Part shown: positions 29,313 to 39,000 of the stretch, one piece after another | How the letters are laid out: every line of letters starts with the position of its first letter | Position numbering within the stretch: the stretch's first letter is position 1 | Assembly: GCF_002940685.1 (NCBI RefSeq) | Contig: NZ_PNFP01000024.1 | Coordinates: 1-64,000, forward strand | Length of the DNA stretch: 64,000 nucleotides | Direction: 5' to 3' | DNA from: Ensifer adhaerens | GTDB taxonomy: Bacteria; Pseudomonadota; Alphaproteobacteria; Rhizobiales; Rhizobiaceae | The notes under the pieces: model-generated | Told to the model about the DNA's origin: nothing | Seen by the model: the letters and a program-made list of their open reading frames with translations, nothing else | The model's database searches: none | Translations under genes and position numbers: made by a program

Positions 29313-30251
29313 TTAGTCGCGAGGCAGAATACGCCTCAGATAGTCCCGATTGGCGGCGCTGACGGAGAGGCCGTCGCCACCGTAATGTTCGCAGAGGAAC
29401 GGGCTGTCGAAGCCATGCGCCAATGCCATGCGGATCGCCGCGCGGTAGTTGATGACGCCGAATTCCAGCGGCGCCGGATGCGTAACCACCAGGCCCGAGG
29501 TCTCATCCTCGGTGCGGTAGTAGTTCTTGACGTGCCAGTATTTGGCGAAGGGCGCAACCTTCGCCATCATCGGCTGCCAGTGCTCAACCGGGCGGTGAAG
29601 GCGCACGAGATTGCCGAGATCGGCGTTGATGCCGACATTCGGCAAGCCGACATCGGTGACGAAGCGCACTGCGCTGTCGGCCGAGCCGATATAGGTGTCC
29701 TCATACATTTCGAGCGCCAGCTCGATGCCGAGTTCCTCCGCATGCCGGCCGAGTTCGCGGATACGCTCGACCGCTTGTCTCCAGACCGCCGGATCGTCCG
29801 GGTTCTTGACGCCGTCGACGGTCCAGAACCAGAGCGCCTTCTTCTGTGCCTCGGTCAGCGGCCCGAAGAAGCCGAAGGAAACAGAGCCGGCGCCGATCGC
29901 TGCGGCGGTATCGATAACCCGGTGGCCGTAGGCCAGATATTCGTCACCATGGTCCGGATCGATGACACTGCGGCGCGCGGTCGAGATCGCCGGCATGGAA
30001 AGGCCGAGCTCGCGCGTCAGCCTGACGAAGTCATCGCGCCGCGCGGTCGAGAGATCGGCGAGCCGGATCCAGCTGTCGGTCGGGTCGAGCTCGGTGAAGC
30101 CCGCATCGACGACATCGGCCAGCGTCTCGGCCCATTGTTCGACCGACTGATCCTGTACCGAGCTGCCGTCGGCAAGCATGTTGGGATATTGGATCATCGC
30201 AGCCGCGATCGGCCAGGTGTCACGGGTCCATTTGCGCGTTGGGTTCGCCAT
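29313..30251 (-). CDS. Xylose-isomerase-like TIM barrel protein
   Basis: 312 aa, AP-endonuclease-2/sugar-phosphate isomerase-epimerase superfamily. Metal-site style segments appear in order: ALEMYEDTY (Glu), GINADLGNLVRLHRP (Asp, His), KYWHVKNYYR (His) and FLCEHYGGDG (Glu). Members are isomerases, epimerases, dehydratases or decarboxylases. One analogy is 3-oxo-isoapionate decarboxylase, which yields L-erythrulose that a DhaK-type kinase then uses; the present neighbour is such a kinase, but this match is unproven. ATG 30251 was chosen (GAGG 7 nt upstream) over a GTG at 30263. Confidence 0.8.
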   Translation of the reverse strand: MANPTRKWTRDTWPIAAAMIQYPNMLADGSSVQDQSVEQWAETLADVVDAGFTELDPTDSWIRLADLSTARRDDFVRLTRELGLSMPAISTARRSVIDPDHGDEYLAYGHRVIDTAAAIGAGSVSFGFFGPLTEAQKKALWFWTVDGVKNPDDPAVWRQAVERIRELGRHAEELGIELALEMYEDTYIGSADSAVRFVTDVGLPNVGINADLGNLVRLHRPVEHWQPMMAKVAPFAKYWHVKNYYRTEDETSGLVVTHPAPLEFGVINYRAAIRMALAHGFDSPFLCEHYGGDGLSVSAANRDYLRRILPRD

Positions 30252-30328
30252 GGTTTTCCTCACTCCATTTGCGACGCAGTTTCGAATGGAAACCGCGCCG
30301 CGCTATTGCGGGTGCGCTCGTTTGGGGT

Positions 30329-30352
30329 GCGGCGGCTCCGTCAAGCCGCCGC
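30329..30352. terminator. Hairpin at the end of tctA
   Basis: A perfect 9-bp stem (30329-30337 with 30344-30352, 6-nt loop) spans the tctA stop codon. It probably protects the upstream transporter mRNA or partly terminates before the downstream enzymes. Confidence 0.45.
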
Positions 30353-31879
30353 GCTACCGTCGCCATGCGGTGTGGCCGCATCGGGCTTGCGCTTGCGGGT
30401 GAGGCCGATCAGCCCGAAGACAAGCGGCGACAGCAGAAGGGCAAGAGCAAGCGCCATCAGAGAGGAAACCAGCGGGTTTGACCAGAAGATGTTCAGGGTG
30501 CCGCCGGAAAGAAGCATCGACTGGCGGAAGGCGTCCTCAGCCTTGTCGCCGAGCACCATGGCCAGAACCAGCGGCGCAAGCGGATAGTCGAGCTTCTTGA
30601 AGACGTAGCCGAGCACGCCAAAGCCGATGACCATGAAGATGTCGGAGACCGAGTTTGCCACCTGATAGGCGCCGGAGAAGATGACGGCGACGATGATCGG
30701 GCCGATGATCGCAAAGGGCACGCGCAGGATCGATGCATAGAGCGGAACGGTAGCGATCACCAGGAAGACGGCGACAACGTTGCCGAGATACATGGATGCA
30801 ATCAGGCCCCAGACGAAATCCGGACGCTCGGTAAAGAGCATCGGGCCGGGGGTCAGGCCCCAGATCATCAGGCCGCCCATCATGACGGCCGCCGTTGCCG
30901 AGCCGGGAACGCCGAGCGCCAGCATCGGAAGCAGCGCCGAGGTGCCGGCCGAGTGGTCGGCGGTCTCGGGTGCGACGACGCCGCGCGGGTCGCCCTTGCC
31001 GAACATCGACTTGTCACGGGCCGAGCGGCGGGCAACGCCATAGCTCATGAAGGAGGCCGCGGTCGGGCCGGCAGGCGTGATGCCCATCCAGATGCCGATG
31101 ATCGTCGAGCGAAGGATCGTGAACCAGTAGCGCGGAATCTCGATCAGCGTGCGGCCGATCTCGGCAAGCTTGACGCGCGCCTTGATGCCCTCGAAGCGCA
31201 GGCCCTCTTCCGTCGTCAGCAGAAGTTCGCCGATGCCGAAGAGACCCATGACCGCGATCAGGAAGCTGACGCCCTTGATCAGCGTCGGGATGTCGAAGGT
31301 CAGGCGCAGGTCGCCGGAAATCGTGTCCATGCCGACCGAAGCAAGCGCGAAGCCGAGCATCATCGAGACGAGCGTCTTGAAGGGCGATTGCGCCCCCATC
31401 GAAATGAAGCTCGCAAAGGCGAGCAAGTAGACCGCGAAATATTCCGGCGACGAGAAGCGCAGCGCGAAGTTGGCGACCCAGCCGGAAAGCAGGGTGATCA
31501 TCACGACGCCGGCAAGCGCGCCGATGCCGGCGGATACGAAGGCAAGCGTCAGCGCCCGGCTCGCCTGCCCGGCCTTGGCCATCGGATAGCCGTCGAACGT
31601 GGTCGCCACCGACGAGGGTTCGCCGGGAATGTTGAACAGGATCGATGTGGTCGATCCGCCGAAGAGTGCGCCCCAGTACATGCAGGAGAGCAGGATGATG
31701 GCGGAGATCGGGTCCATCGAGAAAGTCAGCGGCAAGAGCAGCGAAACGCCGTTCGGCGCCCCGAGGCCGGGCAGCACGCCGACCAGAATGCCGAGCGTGA
31801 CGCCGATCATCATCAGCAGGATATGGTTCCAGCTGAGGATGTGGCCGAAGCCATCGATCAGAAGACCGATATTTTCCAT
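30341..31879 (-). CDS. tctA: Tripartite tricarboxylate transporter, large permease (TctA)
   Basis: 512 aa, about twelve membrane helices. Family signatures: GVLPGLGAPNGVSLLLPLTF and YWGALFGGSTTSILFNIPGEPSS in the N-terminal half, mirrored by GITPAGPTAASFMSYGVARR and the LGVPGSATAAVMMGGLMIWGL repeat in the C-terminal half. It forms the channel with TctB; TctC binds the substrate, typically a carboxylate or sugar acid. GGGAGGA precedes ATG 31879. Separated from tctB by a mosaic repeat. Confidence 0.93.
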   Translation of the reverse strand: MENIGLLIDGFGHILSWNHILLMMIGVTLGILVGVLPGLGAPNGVSLLLPLTFSMDPISAIILLSCMYWGALFGGSTTSILFNIPGEPSSVATTFDGYPMAKAGQASRALTLAFVSAGIGALAGVVMITLLSGWVANFALRFSSPEYFAVYLLAFASFISMGAQSPFKTLVSMMLGFALASVGMDTISGDLRLTFDIPTLIKGVSFLIAVMGLFGIGELLLTTEEGLRFEGIKARVKLAEIGRTLIEIPRYWFTILRSTIIGIWMGITPAGPTAASFMSYGVARRSARDKSMFGKGDPRGVVAPETADHSAGTSALLPMLALGVPGSATAAVMMGGLMIWGLTPGPMLFTERPDFVWGLIASMYLGNVVAVFLVIATVPLYASILRVPFAIIGPIIVAVIFSGAYQVANSVSDIFMVIGFGVLGYVFKKLDYPLAPLVLAMVLGDKAEDAFRQSMLLSGGTLNIFWSNPLVSSLMALALALLLSPLVFGLIGLTRKRKPDAATPHGDGSAAA

Positions 31880-31898
31880 GTCATTCCTCCCGGGGCTT

Positions 31899-31999
31899 AA
31901 AGCGCGTCGCGATCCTTCGGATGCGCACGCTTCGCTTTAAGTCTTTGATTTTCTGCATGTCGTTTTCGCAAAACCGTGGTGCACTTTCGCGCGACATGC
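31899..31999. repeat. Rhizobial mosaic intergenic element inside the tct operon
   Basis: Two adjoining hairpins: 31899-31938 (AAAGCG...CGCTTT arms with an imperfect CGTCGCGATCC stem) and 31955-31999 (perfect 8-bp GCATGTCG/CGACATGC arms). Joined by TAAGTCTTTGATTTTCT, this is a pattern I recognise as a widespread short repeat between genes of Sinorhizobium and relatives. It sits between tctB and tctA, within one transcript. Confidence 0.75.
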
Positions 32000-32013
32000 C
32001 TTGGGCGTCGGGA

Positions 32014-32514
32014 TCAGTAGATCCCGAACCAGGCCTCGATCGGCCCCTTGAGCAGCGGAACCTTGAAACCGAACTCGAATACGATGAAGAAGAACAGCGA
32101 AACGGCGATGCCCGACGGCAACGCGATCCACCATTTGTAGCGCCCCTGGAAGAGCATGGTCCCGGCGATGTAGAGCGCGGTTCCGACATAGAGGCCGAGC
32201 CAGGCGGAAACGCCGGCAAAGGCGACCAGCGGCAGCAGGAACGATCCCACCACCTTGACGCGGTGACCGTCGATGAAGATCTCGCCGGATCCGCGATGTT
32301 TCAGGAAGGCGTGGATCGCGTTGGCGACGCTTCCAAGAAGGATCAGAAGCCCGACATAGAAGGGAAAATAGCCGGCTTCCGGACCGAACTCCGTCCATCC
32401 CGCGCCGATATCGAGAGATCCGTAGCAGACCGCAGCGCCGAAGGCGCCGGTCAGTGCGGCAACGCCAAGCTCAACCGCGAAGCGGGAGACCCCATTCGCA
32501 CCGTTCTCGCTCAT
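32014..32514 (-). CDS. tctB: Tripartite tricarboxylate transporter, small permease (TctB)
   Basis: 166 aa with four membrane helices (about residues 12-32, 45-65, 82-115 as a pair, 125-150). TctB proteins are short and poorly conserved; assignment rests on length, the four helices and position between TctC and TctA genes. The segment FGPEAGYFPFYVGLLILLGS is typical of the family. It starts 59 nt after tctC, with a strong hairpin in the gap. Confidence 0.88.
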   Translation of the reverse strand: MSENGANGVSRFAVELGVAALTGAFGAAVCYGSLDIGAGWTEFGPEAGYFPFYVGLLILLGSVANAIHAFLKHRGSGEIFIDGHRVKVVGSFLLPLVAFAGVSAWLGLYVGTALYIAGTMLFQGRYKWWIALPSGIAVSLFFFIVFEFGFKVPLLKGPIEAWFGIY

Positions 32515-32537
32515 GATCGTGACCTTTCAAAGCGAAT

Positions 32538-32561
32538 GACGGGTGCCCGAAGGCACCCGTC
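32538..32561 (-). terminator. Intercistronic hairpin between tctC and tctB
   Basis: A perfect 10-bp stem (GACGGGTGCC/GGCACCCGTC) with a 4-nt loop lies 12 nt after the tctC stop. Such hairpins after binding-protein genes let the cell keep more binding-protein mRNA than permease mRNA. Confidence 0.6.
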
Positions 32562-32573
32562 CCAATGTCCGCC

Positions 32574-33560
32574 TTAGTTGGCGAGCCAGCCTTCGCGCTT
32601 CAGCACTTCGCCGACAGCCTCGCCATCCATTTCGATGGCGGCCTTGAAGTCGTCACCGGCGATGTAGGACGGCGACTGCGAGGTGTCTGCGAGGTACTTC
32701 GCCCATTCCGGCGTTTCGGAAACCTTGCGCATCAGGTCGGCATAGAACTTGACCACATCCTGGTCAACGCCGGCCGGCAGCCAGACGGTGCGCGGCATGG
32801 AGTAGTTGTCGATGGCGATGCCCGTTTCCTTGCAGGTCGGGATGTCGCTCCAGGCCTTGTCGCCGGCAACCTTGGTGTCGTTCGAAAGCTTGACGCTCTT
32901 GAAGACGCAGAGCGGCTTGACCATGCCGGCCTGCCACTGGCCGAGGTTTTCGCTCGGGTTGTTGACGTTGGCGTCGAGGTGCTCGCCGGCGAGCTGGACG
33001 GCTGCTTCGCCACCGCTCTTAAAGGGGATGTAGTTGATGGTCGCACCGGTCGCCTCGTTGATCATCGAGGTCAGGATCTGGTCGACGTCCTTCGACTGGC
33101 TGCCGCCGATCTTCAGGCCGCCTTCCTTGGCCTTGGCGGCAAAGTCGGCTGCGGTGTTGTAGGAAGCCTTGCCGTTGACCCAGAGGACGAACTCGTCGGA
33201 AGCGAGCGCTGCAACCGGCGTCAGGTCTTCAGCCTTGTAGGGAACCTTGGCGCGGACCGGCAGCAGGTAGGCGTTATTGGTGCCGAATGCCAGCTTGTAG
33301 GCGTCGCCCTTGTTGGTCGCCGCGTAGACGAAGCCTTCGGCGCCGCCGGCGCTGCCCTTGTTGGTGACGACAACAGGAGCCTTCATCAGCTCGTACTTGC
33401 CGATGATCGCCTGGATCGTGCGGGCGAAGATGTCGGTGCCGCCGCCAGGGCCGGCGGTGACGATGAATTCAACCGGACGGTCGGGCTCGAAGGCGGCGGC
33501 CGGAGCGGCAACACCGAAAACGGCTGCCATGATGCATGCGATGGAGACGGTATTCTTCAA
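32574..33560 (-). CDS. tctC: Tripartite tricarboxylate transporter substrate-binding protein (TctC)
   Basis: 328 aa from TTG 33560, supported by GGAGG 7 nt upstream. A signal peptide (SIACIMAAVFGVAAPAAA, cleavage near residue 23) precedes the Bug/TctC fold: FIVTAGPGGGTDIFARTIQ near the mature start, VVTNKGSAGGAEGFVYAA, and DVDQILTSMINEATGATINYIPFKSGGEA with its ligand loop (read in pieces). Periplasmic binder that delivers substrate to TctAB. The ligand is unknown; context with a PdxA-like dehydrogenase suggests a sugar acid. Confidence 0.9.
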   Translation of the reverse strand: MKNTVSIACIMAAVFGVAAPAAAFEPDRPVEFIVTAGPGGGTDIFARTIQAIIGKYELMKAPVVVTNKGSAGGAEGFVYAATNKGDAYKLAFGTNNAYLLPVRAKVPYKAEDLTPVAALASDEFVLWVNGKASYNTAADFAAKAKEGGLKIGGSQSKDVDQILTSMINEATGATINYIPFKSGGEAAVQLAGEHLDANVNNPSENLGQWQAGMVKPLCVFKSVKLSNDTKVAGDKAWSDIPTCKETGIAIDNYSMPRTVWLPAGVDQDVVKFYADLMRKVSETPEWAKYLADTSQSPSYIAGDDFKAAIEMDGEAVGEVLKREGWLAN

Positions 33561-33638
33561 GTCGGGTCCTCCCGTTTTTTTGTGGTTCTGCGGCGCAAGA
33601 CCTCCTCCTGCGCCGGTATTGCTTGAAAGCGTACGAAA

Positions 33639-34682
33639 TCAGGCAGCAGCCTTGAGGGCGGCCTTTTTCTTCGCCATGCGCACTGCCAAGAGCAGTGCTT
33701 CGCGGCTGGCGCCGACGTCAGCAATACCCTTGCCGGCGATGTCGTAGGCAGTGCCGTGGGCCGGCGTGCAGAGCGCGAAAGGCAGCCCGCCCATCATGGT
33801 CACGCCCTTGTCGAAGCCCATCAGCTTCATCGCGATCTGGCCCTGGTCGTGATACATGGTGAGGACGGCGTTATAGCCTTCCTTCAGCGCGCGCCCGAAG
33901 ACGGTATCGGCCGGGAACGGTCCTTCGACGTTGAAGCCGAGCGACTTGGCCTTTTCGACGGCCGGCTCGATGATGTCGATCTCTTCCATGCCGAAGCTGC
34001 CGCCGTCGCCCGCATGCGGGTTGAGACCGGCAACCGCGATCTTGGCCTCCTCATGACCGGCCTCCTTGAGGCAGGCCTGGGTCAGCTCGAGCTCGGCAAT
34101 GATGCCGTCGATGGACAGGTTATCGGCCACTTCCTTGAGCGGAATGTGCGAGGTGACGCGCGCGTTCCAGACTTTTTCGAGAACGTTGAACTCGCGGACC
34201 TTGCCGGTGAAGCCGAGAACGTCGGCGACGAAACGGATCTCGTCGTCGTAGCCCGGATAGGCAAAGCGCATCGCCTTCTTGTTGAAGGGCGTGAAGCAGA
34301 CGGCGTCCGCCTTGCCGGCATGCGCCAGTTCCAGGGCGGTGCGGAAGTTGCGGGTGGCGAAAGTGCCGCCGGCAAGCGTCGCCTCGCCGCGAACGACGTC
34401 AGCGGGATCGAGGTGCGCGAGATCGACGAACACGTGGCGCGACGTTCCGGCTTTGTCGAGATCTTCGAGCGTCGACGGCTCGAGATCGAGCGTCACGCCG
34501 GCAGCCTTGGCACCCTCGTCCAGAATGCGGCGGTCTCCGATCGTGATGATGTGCGCGGCTTCGCCAATATCGGAAAGCGCCAACAGCTTTGCCGTCAGTT
34601 CCGGGCTGATGCCTGCCGGATCGCCCATCGCGAGCGCAATGACAGGACGCGCGCCGTTACCGGCTGCACCGTTGGTCGTCAT
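33639..34682 (-). CDS. PdxA-family 4-phosphate dehydrogenase (PdxA2-like)
   Basis: 347 aa. PdxA fold with ALAMGDPAGISPELTAKLL at the N-terminus, metal-ligand histidines in the middle, TMYHDQGQIAMKLMGFD and the GLPFALCTPAHGTAYDIAGKG block at the C-terminus. Housekeeping PdxA makes vitamin B6; PdxA2 paralogues in catabolic operons oxidise 4-phospho-threonate or -erythronate to dihydroxyacetone phosphate and CO2. Position in a transporter operon favours the catabolic role, but the usual DUF1537 kinase is absent. Start 34682 has GTGGAGG upstream; first gene of the operon. Confidence 0.85.
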   Translation of the reverse strand: MTTNGAAGNGARPVIALAMGDPAGISPELTAKLLALSDIGEAAHIITIGDRRILDEGAKAAGVTLDLEPSTLEDLDKAGTSRHVFVDLAHLDPADVVRGEATLAGGTFATRNFRTALELAHAGKADAVCFTPFNKKAMRFAYPGYDDEIRFVADVLGFTGKVREFNVLEKVWNARVTSHIPLKEVADNLSIDGIIAELELTQACLKEAGHEEAKIAVAGLNPHAGDGGSFGMEEIDIIEPAVEKAKSLGFNVEGPFPADTVFGRALKEGYNAVLTMYHDQGQIAMKLMGFDKGVTMMGGLPFALCTPAHGTAYDIAGKGIADVGASREALLLAVRMAKKKAALKAAA

Positions 34683-34736
34683 GAGAGATGTCCTCCACTT
34701 CATTCTTTCGAGAGCCGTCATACGTTATTCAAAATT

Positions 34737-34767
34737 CTGCATCAAGTCTTTTGTATTCTGTATGCAG
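34737..34767. promoter_or_regulatory. Inverted CTGCAT/ATGCAG pair in the GntR-PdxA divergent region
   Basis: CTGCAT at 34737-34742 and ATGCAG at 34762-34767, each next to TTCTG-type repeats, in the A+T-rich 203-bp control region. FCD-type GntR regulators usually bind in such divergent gaps, so this is a candidate operator region only. Confidence 0.35.
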
Positions 34768-34885
34768 CATTTTCTGTTGACGATGAGAAGGCCCATCTCC
34801 ATGCTTTAATGAGACAGCGCTGATTCAATCGGCGCCAACGGGAACAGACGGCCGACGCCCAGTCGCCAGGCGCAGAAGCAAAACA

Positions 34886-35572
34886 ATGAACGAAATCACA
34901 TCTTTGGAGAGGCGGCCGGATGGCGGCCCCGGTCCGATCAGGCGCACGGCGCTGCACGACACGCTGGTCAGCCACCTGCGCGACATGATCATCGAAGGCG
35001 ACCTGTCGCCCGGCACGCGGCTGCATGAAGGACAGCTGGGCGAGCAGCTCGGCGTGTCCCGCACGCCACTGCGCGAAGCCATCAAGTACCTCGCGAGCGA
35101 GGGGCTGGTGGAACTCGTCCCGAGCCGCGGCGCCATCGTCAAGCGTTTCAGCGCCAAGGACGTGCACGACATGCTGACGGTGCTGCGGACGCTCGAAGAA
35201 CTGGCGGGCAAGCTCGCCTGTGAGGCGGCAAGCGACGCCGGCATCGCGGAAGTGCGCGCGCTGCACGACGAAATGGTCGCCCGCTACAAGGCCGGTGACC
35301 GGCTGCAGTACTACAAGCTCAACCAGCAGATCCATTCAGCCATCGCACAGCTCGCTGCAAACGCCGCATTGGCGGACATGCACGCGATCTTGCAGACGCG
35401 GCTGAAGCGCATTCGTTTCATCGGCCACGAGGGACCCGAAAAATGGGCCGCGGCCGTTGCCGAGCACGAGGAAATGATCGTCGCGCTCGAAGCGCGCGAC
35501 AAGGCAAGGCTCTCCGAAGTTCTCGGTCGGCACCTCATGAATGCGTGGGAGCGCGTGCGCGCCGCGGTTTAA
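34886..35572 (+). CDS. GntR-family regulator with FCD domain
   Basis: 228 aa. The winged helix (about 15-85) reads LRDMIIEGDLSPGTRLHEGQLGEQLGVSRTPLREAIKYLASEGLV in pieces. The all-helical FCD ligand domain (about 95-215) has the metal/ligand residues of Asp-x-x-x-His type (YYKLNQQIHSAIAQLAANAAL) and HEEMIVALEARDKARLSEVLGRHLMNAWERV. It is divergent from the PdxA/Tct/kinase operon and most likely represses it until the substrate or a metabolite is present. No strong ribosome site is seen before ATG 34886. Confidence 0.88.
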   Translation: MNEITSLERRPDGGPGPIRRTALHDTLVSHLRDMIIEGDLSPGTRLHEGQLGEQLGVSRTPLREAIKYLASEGLVELVPSRGAIVKRFSAKDVHDMLTVLRTLEELAGKLACEAASDAGIAEVRALHDEMVARYKAGDRLQYYKLNQQIHSAIAQLAANAALADMHAILQTRLKRIRFIGHEGPEKWAAAVAEHEEMIVALEARDKARLSEVLGRHLMNAWERVRAAV

Positions 35573-36041
35573 GCGACGCGGCGGCCCCGGCGCAAGCGAG
35601 CCCTGGCGGGGCTCGCGCAGTCACGCCTTCTGTCAGAATTTCGAACAGGCGTCCGCAACGGTCTTGGCGTTTGCCGCAGCCGCCTGCTTTTGCAGCGCGA
35701 GAGCCGCATCGCGCAGCGCCGGGTTTGCGACCCGCGCCTCGTATCCCGAGACATCCAGGCTCGAGAGTTCGCAGAGCAGCCTTGCACGCCCAGCGAACCC
35801 GCCAGCCCGCCCGGCGAAGCCGCCGGGCCTTTCGGCAACGTCAAATACGCTGGAAACAATGTGGAAACAGTCCGCCGTCAAGGAACGGCAAGCGTAGCCC
35901 CTTGCTGTCCTCCTGGTGTTACAGATTTGCCTCCCGAGCGAGCTGCATTGCTTGCAAAGAAATTAAGAATATTCGAATTCAATTGACTTTAACCTGATCG
36001 AAATTCACTGAATCCACGGTGGGGCGGAGACGGGAACGAGG
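35573..36041. other. 469-bp region between GntR gene and FecR-barrel gene
   Basis: Starts with a perfect 8-bp hairpin at 35596-35616 (GCGAGCCC/GGGCTCGC, 5-nt loop), a possible terminator for the GntR gene. A small candidate reading frame follows on the minus strand (35633-35881). The last 100 bp are A+T-rich and contain TTGACT at 35981-35986, a plausible promoter element for the FecR-barrel gene. I see nothing else. Confidence 0.5.
35633..35881 (-). CDS. Possible small protein or gene remnant
   Basis: 82 codons. The C-terminal half (DVSGYEARVANPALRDAALA, then KQAAAANAKTVADACSKF) looks like genuine protein with an amphipathic helix, while the N-terminal half (FAGRAGGFAGRARLL) is a low-complexity repeat of GGFAGRA. 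No ribosome site or signal peptide is evident. It may be the 3' remnant of a longer exported protein gene, or chance; listed at low confidence. Confidence 0.3.
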   Translation of the reverse strand: MTADCFHIVSSVFDVAERPGGFAGRAGGFAGRARLLCELSSLDVSGYEARVANPALRDAALALQKQAAAANAKTVADACSKF

Positions 36042-39000
36042 ATGGGGCGGCAACGGCTTCGGAGACTGCTTGCGACAGTGGCAATCCTCTGTCCAGGCGC
36101 AGGCCTGGCGGAACCAATTCAGCGAACGCCGCCCGTCGCCGGATCGGTGATCGCCCGCAAATCCGGCGAGGAAGTTCGCTTCGTCGATGTCTCGGCCTGG
36201 CGCTTCGTCGATCTCGCACAGGACCTCTTGTCCGGCGACGTCTTGCGCACCAATGCGACCGGGGCACTGGCGGTGCTCTTCTCCGACCACACCCAGATCC
36301 GGCTCGGCCGCAATACGGCGTTGCGCGTCAAGCGCATGGGAACGGGCAGCGATGCCAATCTCGAACTGCAATCGGGCACGATCTGGGCGCGCGCGGAGCG
36401 CGGCGGCCAGGGTCTCACCATCGACACGCCGGCGGCAACGGCTGCCATCCGCGGCACCGACTGGACGCTGACGGTCGCCGGCGACACGACCTCGCTGACC
36501 GTGCTTGAAGGCGTGGTCGAACTCAGCAATGCGCTTGGCAGCGTCACGGTGAAACAGGGCGAAGGTGCCGAGGCCGCGATCGGCAAGGCGCCGACCAAGA
36601 TCGTGATCGTCACGCCAAAGGACCGCGAACAGATGCTCTTCCATCTGTCGCTGCGCGACGCCTTCGCCTTGATGCCGCCAACCCCGCTCAAGGTGCGTGA
36701 CATGCGCCAAGAGCGCGACCGGATCGAGGCCCGGCCGGAAGCATCCCGCTCGGCCGAAGACTGGCTGACTCTCGCCGAAATCCAGCTGCGGTTCGAGGGA
36801 AAGGCCAAGGCGACGGCGGCCCTTCGACAGGCCCGACGACTGGGTCTGAGCCAATCTCAGACCGCGCGCGCCTATCTCGTCGAAGCGCTGGTTGCCGGCG
36901 CGGAGAACCGCTACAGCGATGCGGCAGGGTTCTTCGCAAAGTCAGCTCCCGGGCTCGACGCCGATCGCCGCTCCGTGGCTGCCTTCGGCGGCTACTTCGC
37001 GCGCGCGCTGGCAGACCCGGACCGGATCGAGCAGCCGCCCTCTCAGGCGACGGGCGCCTACGGCGCCTTCGCCGCGGCCTGGACCGCGGGCTTTCGCACC
37101 GACATCCGCGCGGCGATCGAAACGATCAAGAAGGCGGAAAGGCGATATCCGGACGACCCTTTCCTTCCGGCGGCCCGGGCGCAATTCGCGATGCTGCTCG
37201 ACGATCGCGATGAAACCCGCGACGGCATCGAGAAGGCGCTTGTCAACGATCCCGACGATCCGACCGCGCTGGAATCGCGTGCCAAGTATCGTTTGCTCAT
37301 TGAAAACGACCGAGCCGGCGCGCTTGCAGATCTCGAACGCGCCCTGGAAATCACGCCGGGCGACCCGTCGCTGTGGAACTGGGTGGGCCTGGCAAAGAGC
37401 GACCGCGGCGACAATCGCGGCGCCGAGCAAGCGTTCAAGACAGCCGTGGAACTCGATCCGGCCGACCTGCTCTACCACGCCAACCTGGCCTATCAGTACC
37501 TCGACGAAATGCGGCTCGGCGAAGCAAAGCGCGAGATCGATGCGGCGCTCGCGATCGATCCCTCCTTCGACCTCGTACTCGTCACCCGCGGGCGGTACCA
37601 TTTGCAGAACGGCGATCTCGACAAGGCCATCGACGACCTCCTGGCCGGCTCGACAGCCAACCCCGCCTATTCCAACGCCCAGTTGCTGCTCTCGGCGGCG
37701 CACTATGAAAAGGGGGATCGCATCCCGGCGGCACAGGCCCTCGACAATGCCGACCGGCTCGACCCGAACGACCCTGTCGTTGCGACCGTGCGGACCGCCA
37801 TCGCGATCGACGAATACGATTCCGATGCGGCGATCCGCTACGCGCAGGACCTCATGCGCAGGACGCGGGCGCGTGGCGGCGAGAGCGCGCCGCTCGGCGC
37901 CAACCAGGACGCCGGGTCGACACTCAACGACGCCTTCCGCCTGCAGGGGCTGAACGCCTGGGGACAATATTACGGCGACGTCGTCTTCGACCCGTTCACG
38001 GGATCGAGCTATGTCGACCAGGCCATCCGCGGCAGCGTCAACCCGCTGTTCAACACCTATGATTTCGACGGCAGCCCGGTCGTCAACACCGCCAATCCGC
38101 AAAGCTTCTCCGCTTTTTTCCAGGGGCTATTGATCGAGCCGCATATGCTGGCAAGCCGCGAGCGCACTGCCAACCTCGTCCAGCGGCCGTTCTTTGAAGC
38201 CGCGCTTGGCGGCGGCATCATCGCCGACAGCGATCACGAGGGCTGGATCGGCGAAGCGGAACTGCGCGGACTGACCTTTTCGCCCTTTCCGATCAGCGTC
38301 TACGGCAACCTCCAGTGGGAGAAGCCGCGCGACACGATCGATATCGGCAACGGTCTTGCGATCGAGCGCGAAGCGCGCCTGCTCGGCGGCAACGGCTACG
38401 TGACGGCCTCGCCGACGCCGGATGACAGGGTCGTGGCCTACGCCAACCATGCCAGCCTCGATGACACGCGCAGCATTCTCGGCATCCCGGATCCGCGCGC
38501 GATCCCTTTCAAGCTCGACGGGATAAACGACAACGATGCCTCGCGACTGCTGTCGGGCGTGGCATGGAGCCATACATTCGGCTACCGCAATGTCGCCAAC
38601 GCCGCCTTCTTCTTCTCCGACGAGAACATCACGGACAGCGAGCGGGTTCGCTATTCGGACGTGCGGTTTCCCGATCTGGCCACGAGCCGGAGCGAGGACA
38701 AGCAGAGAACCTATGTCGCCGCCATCAACCACCTTTACGGTGACGGCGATTTCACCTGGCGCTACGGCATCGAAGGCGGTGTCGTCAGGTCATCGCAGTC
38801 GTTCGACATTTTCGATCCGCTGGGTGTCAGCACCGGCAGCAGCAATGTGCCCGTCATCGCGTCCGGCTCGACGTCCGCGACACAGACCGTCGCGAAAGCC
38901 TATGTCGATACGATCTACGAAATCACGCCGGACCTGAAAACGGAAGGTGCCCTCTTTGCCCGCTACATCGAGGGCGTCAACGATGGCGATGTCAGGCTCG

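Noticed and set aside
34742..35335. 197-codon minus-strand frame across the GntR gene
   Set aside because: Antisense of the GntR regulator, whose winged helix and FCD domain are clear.
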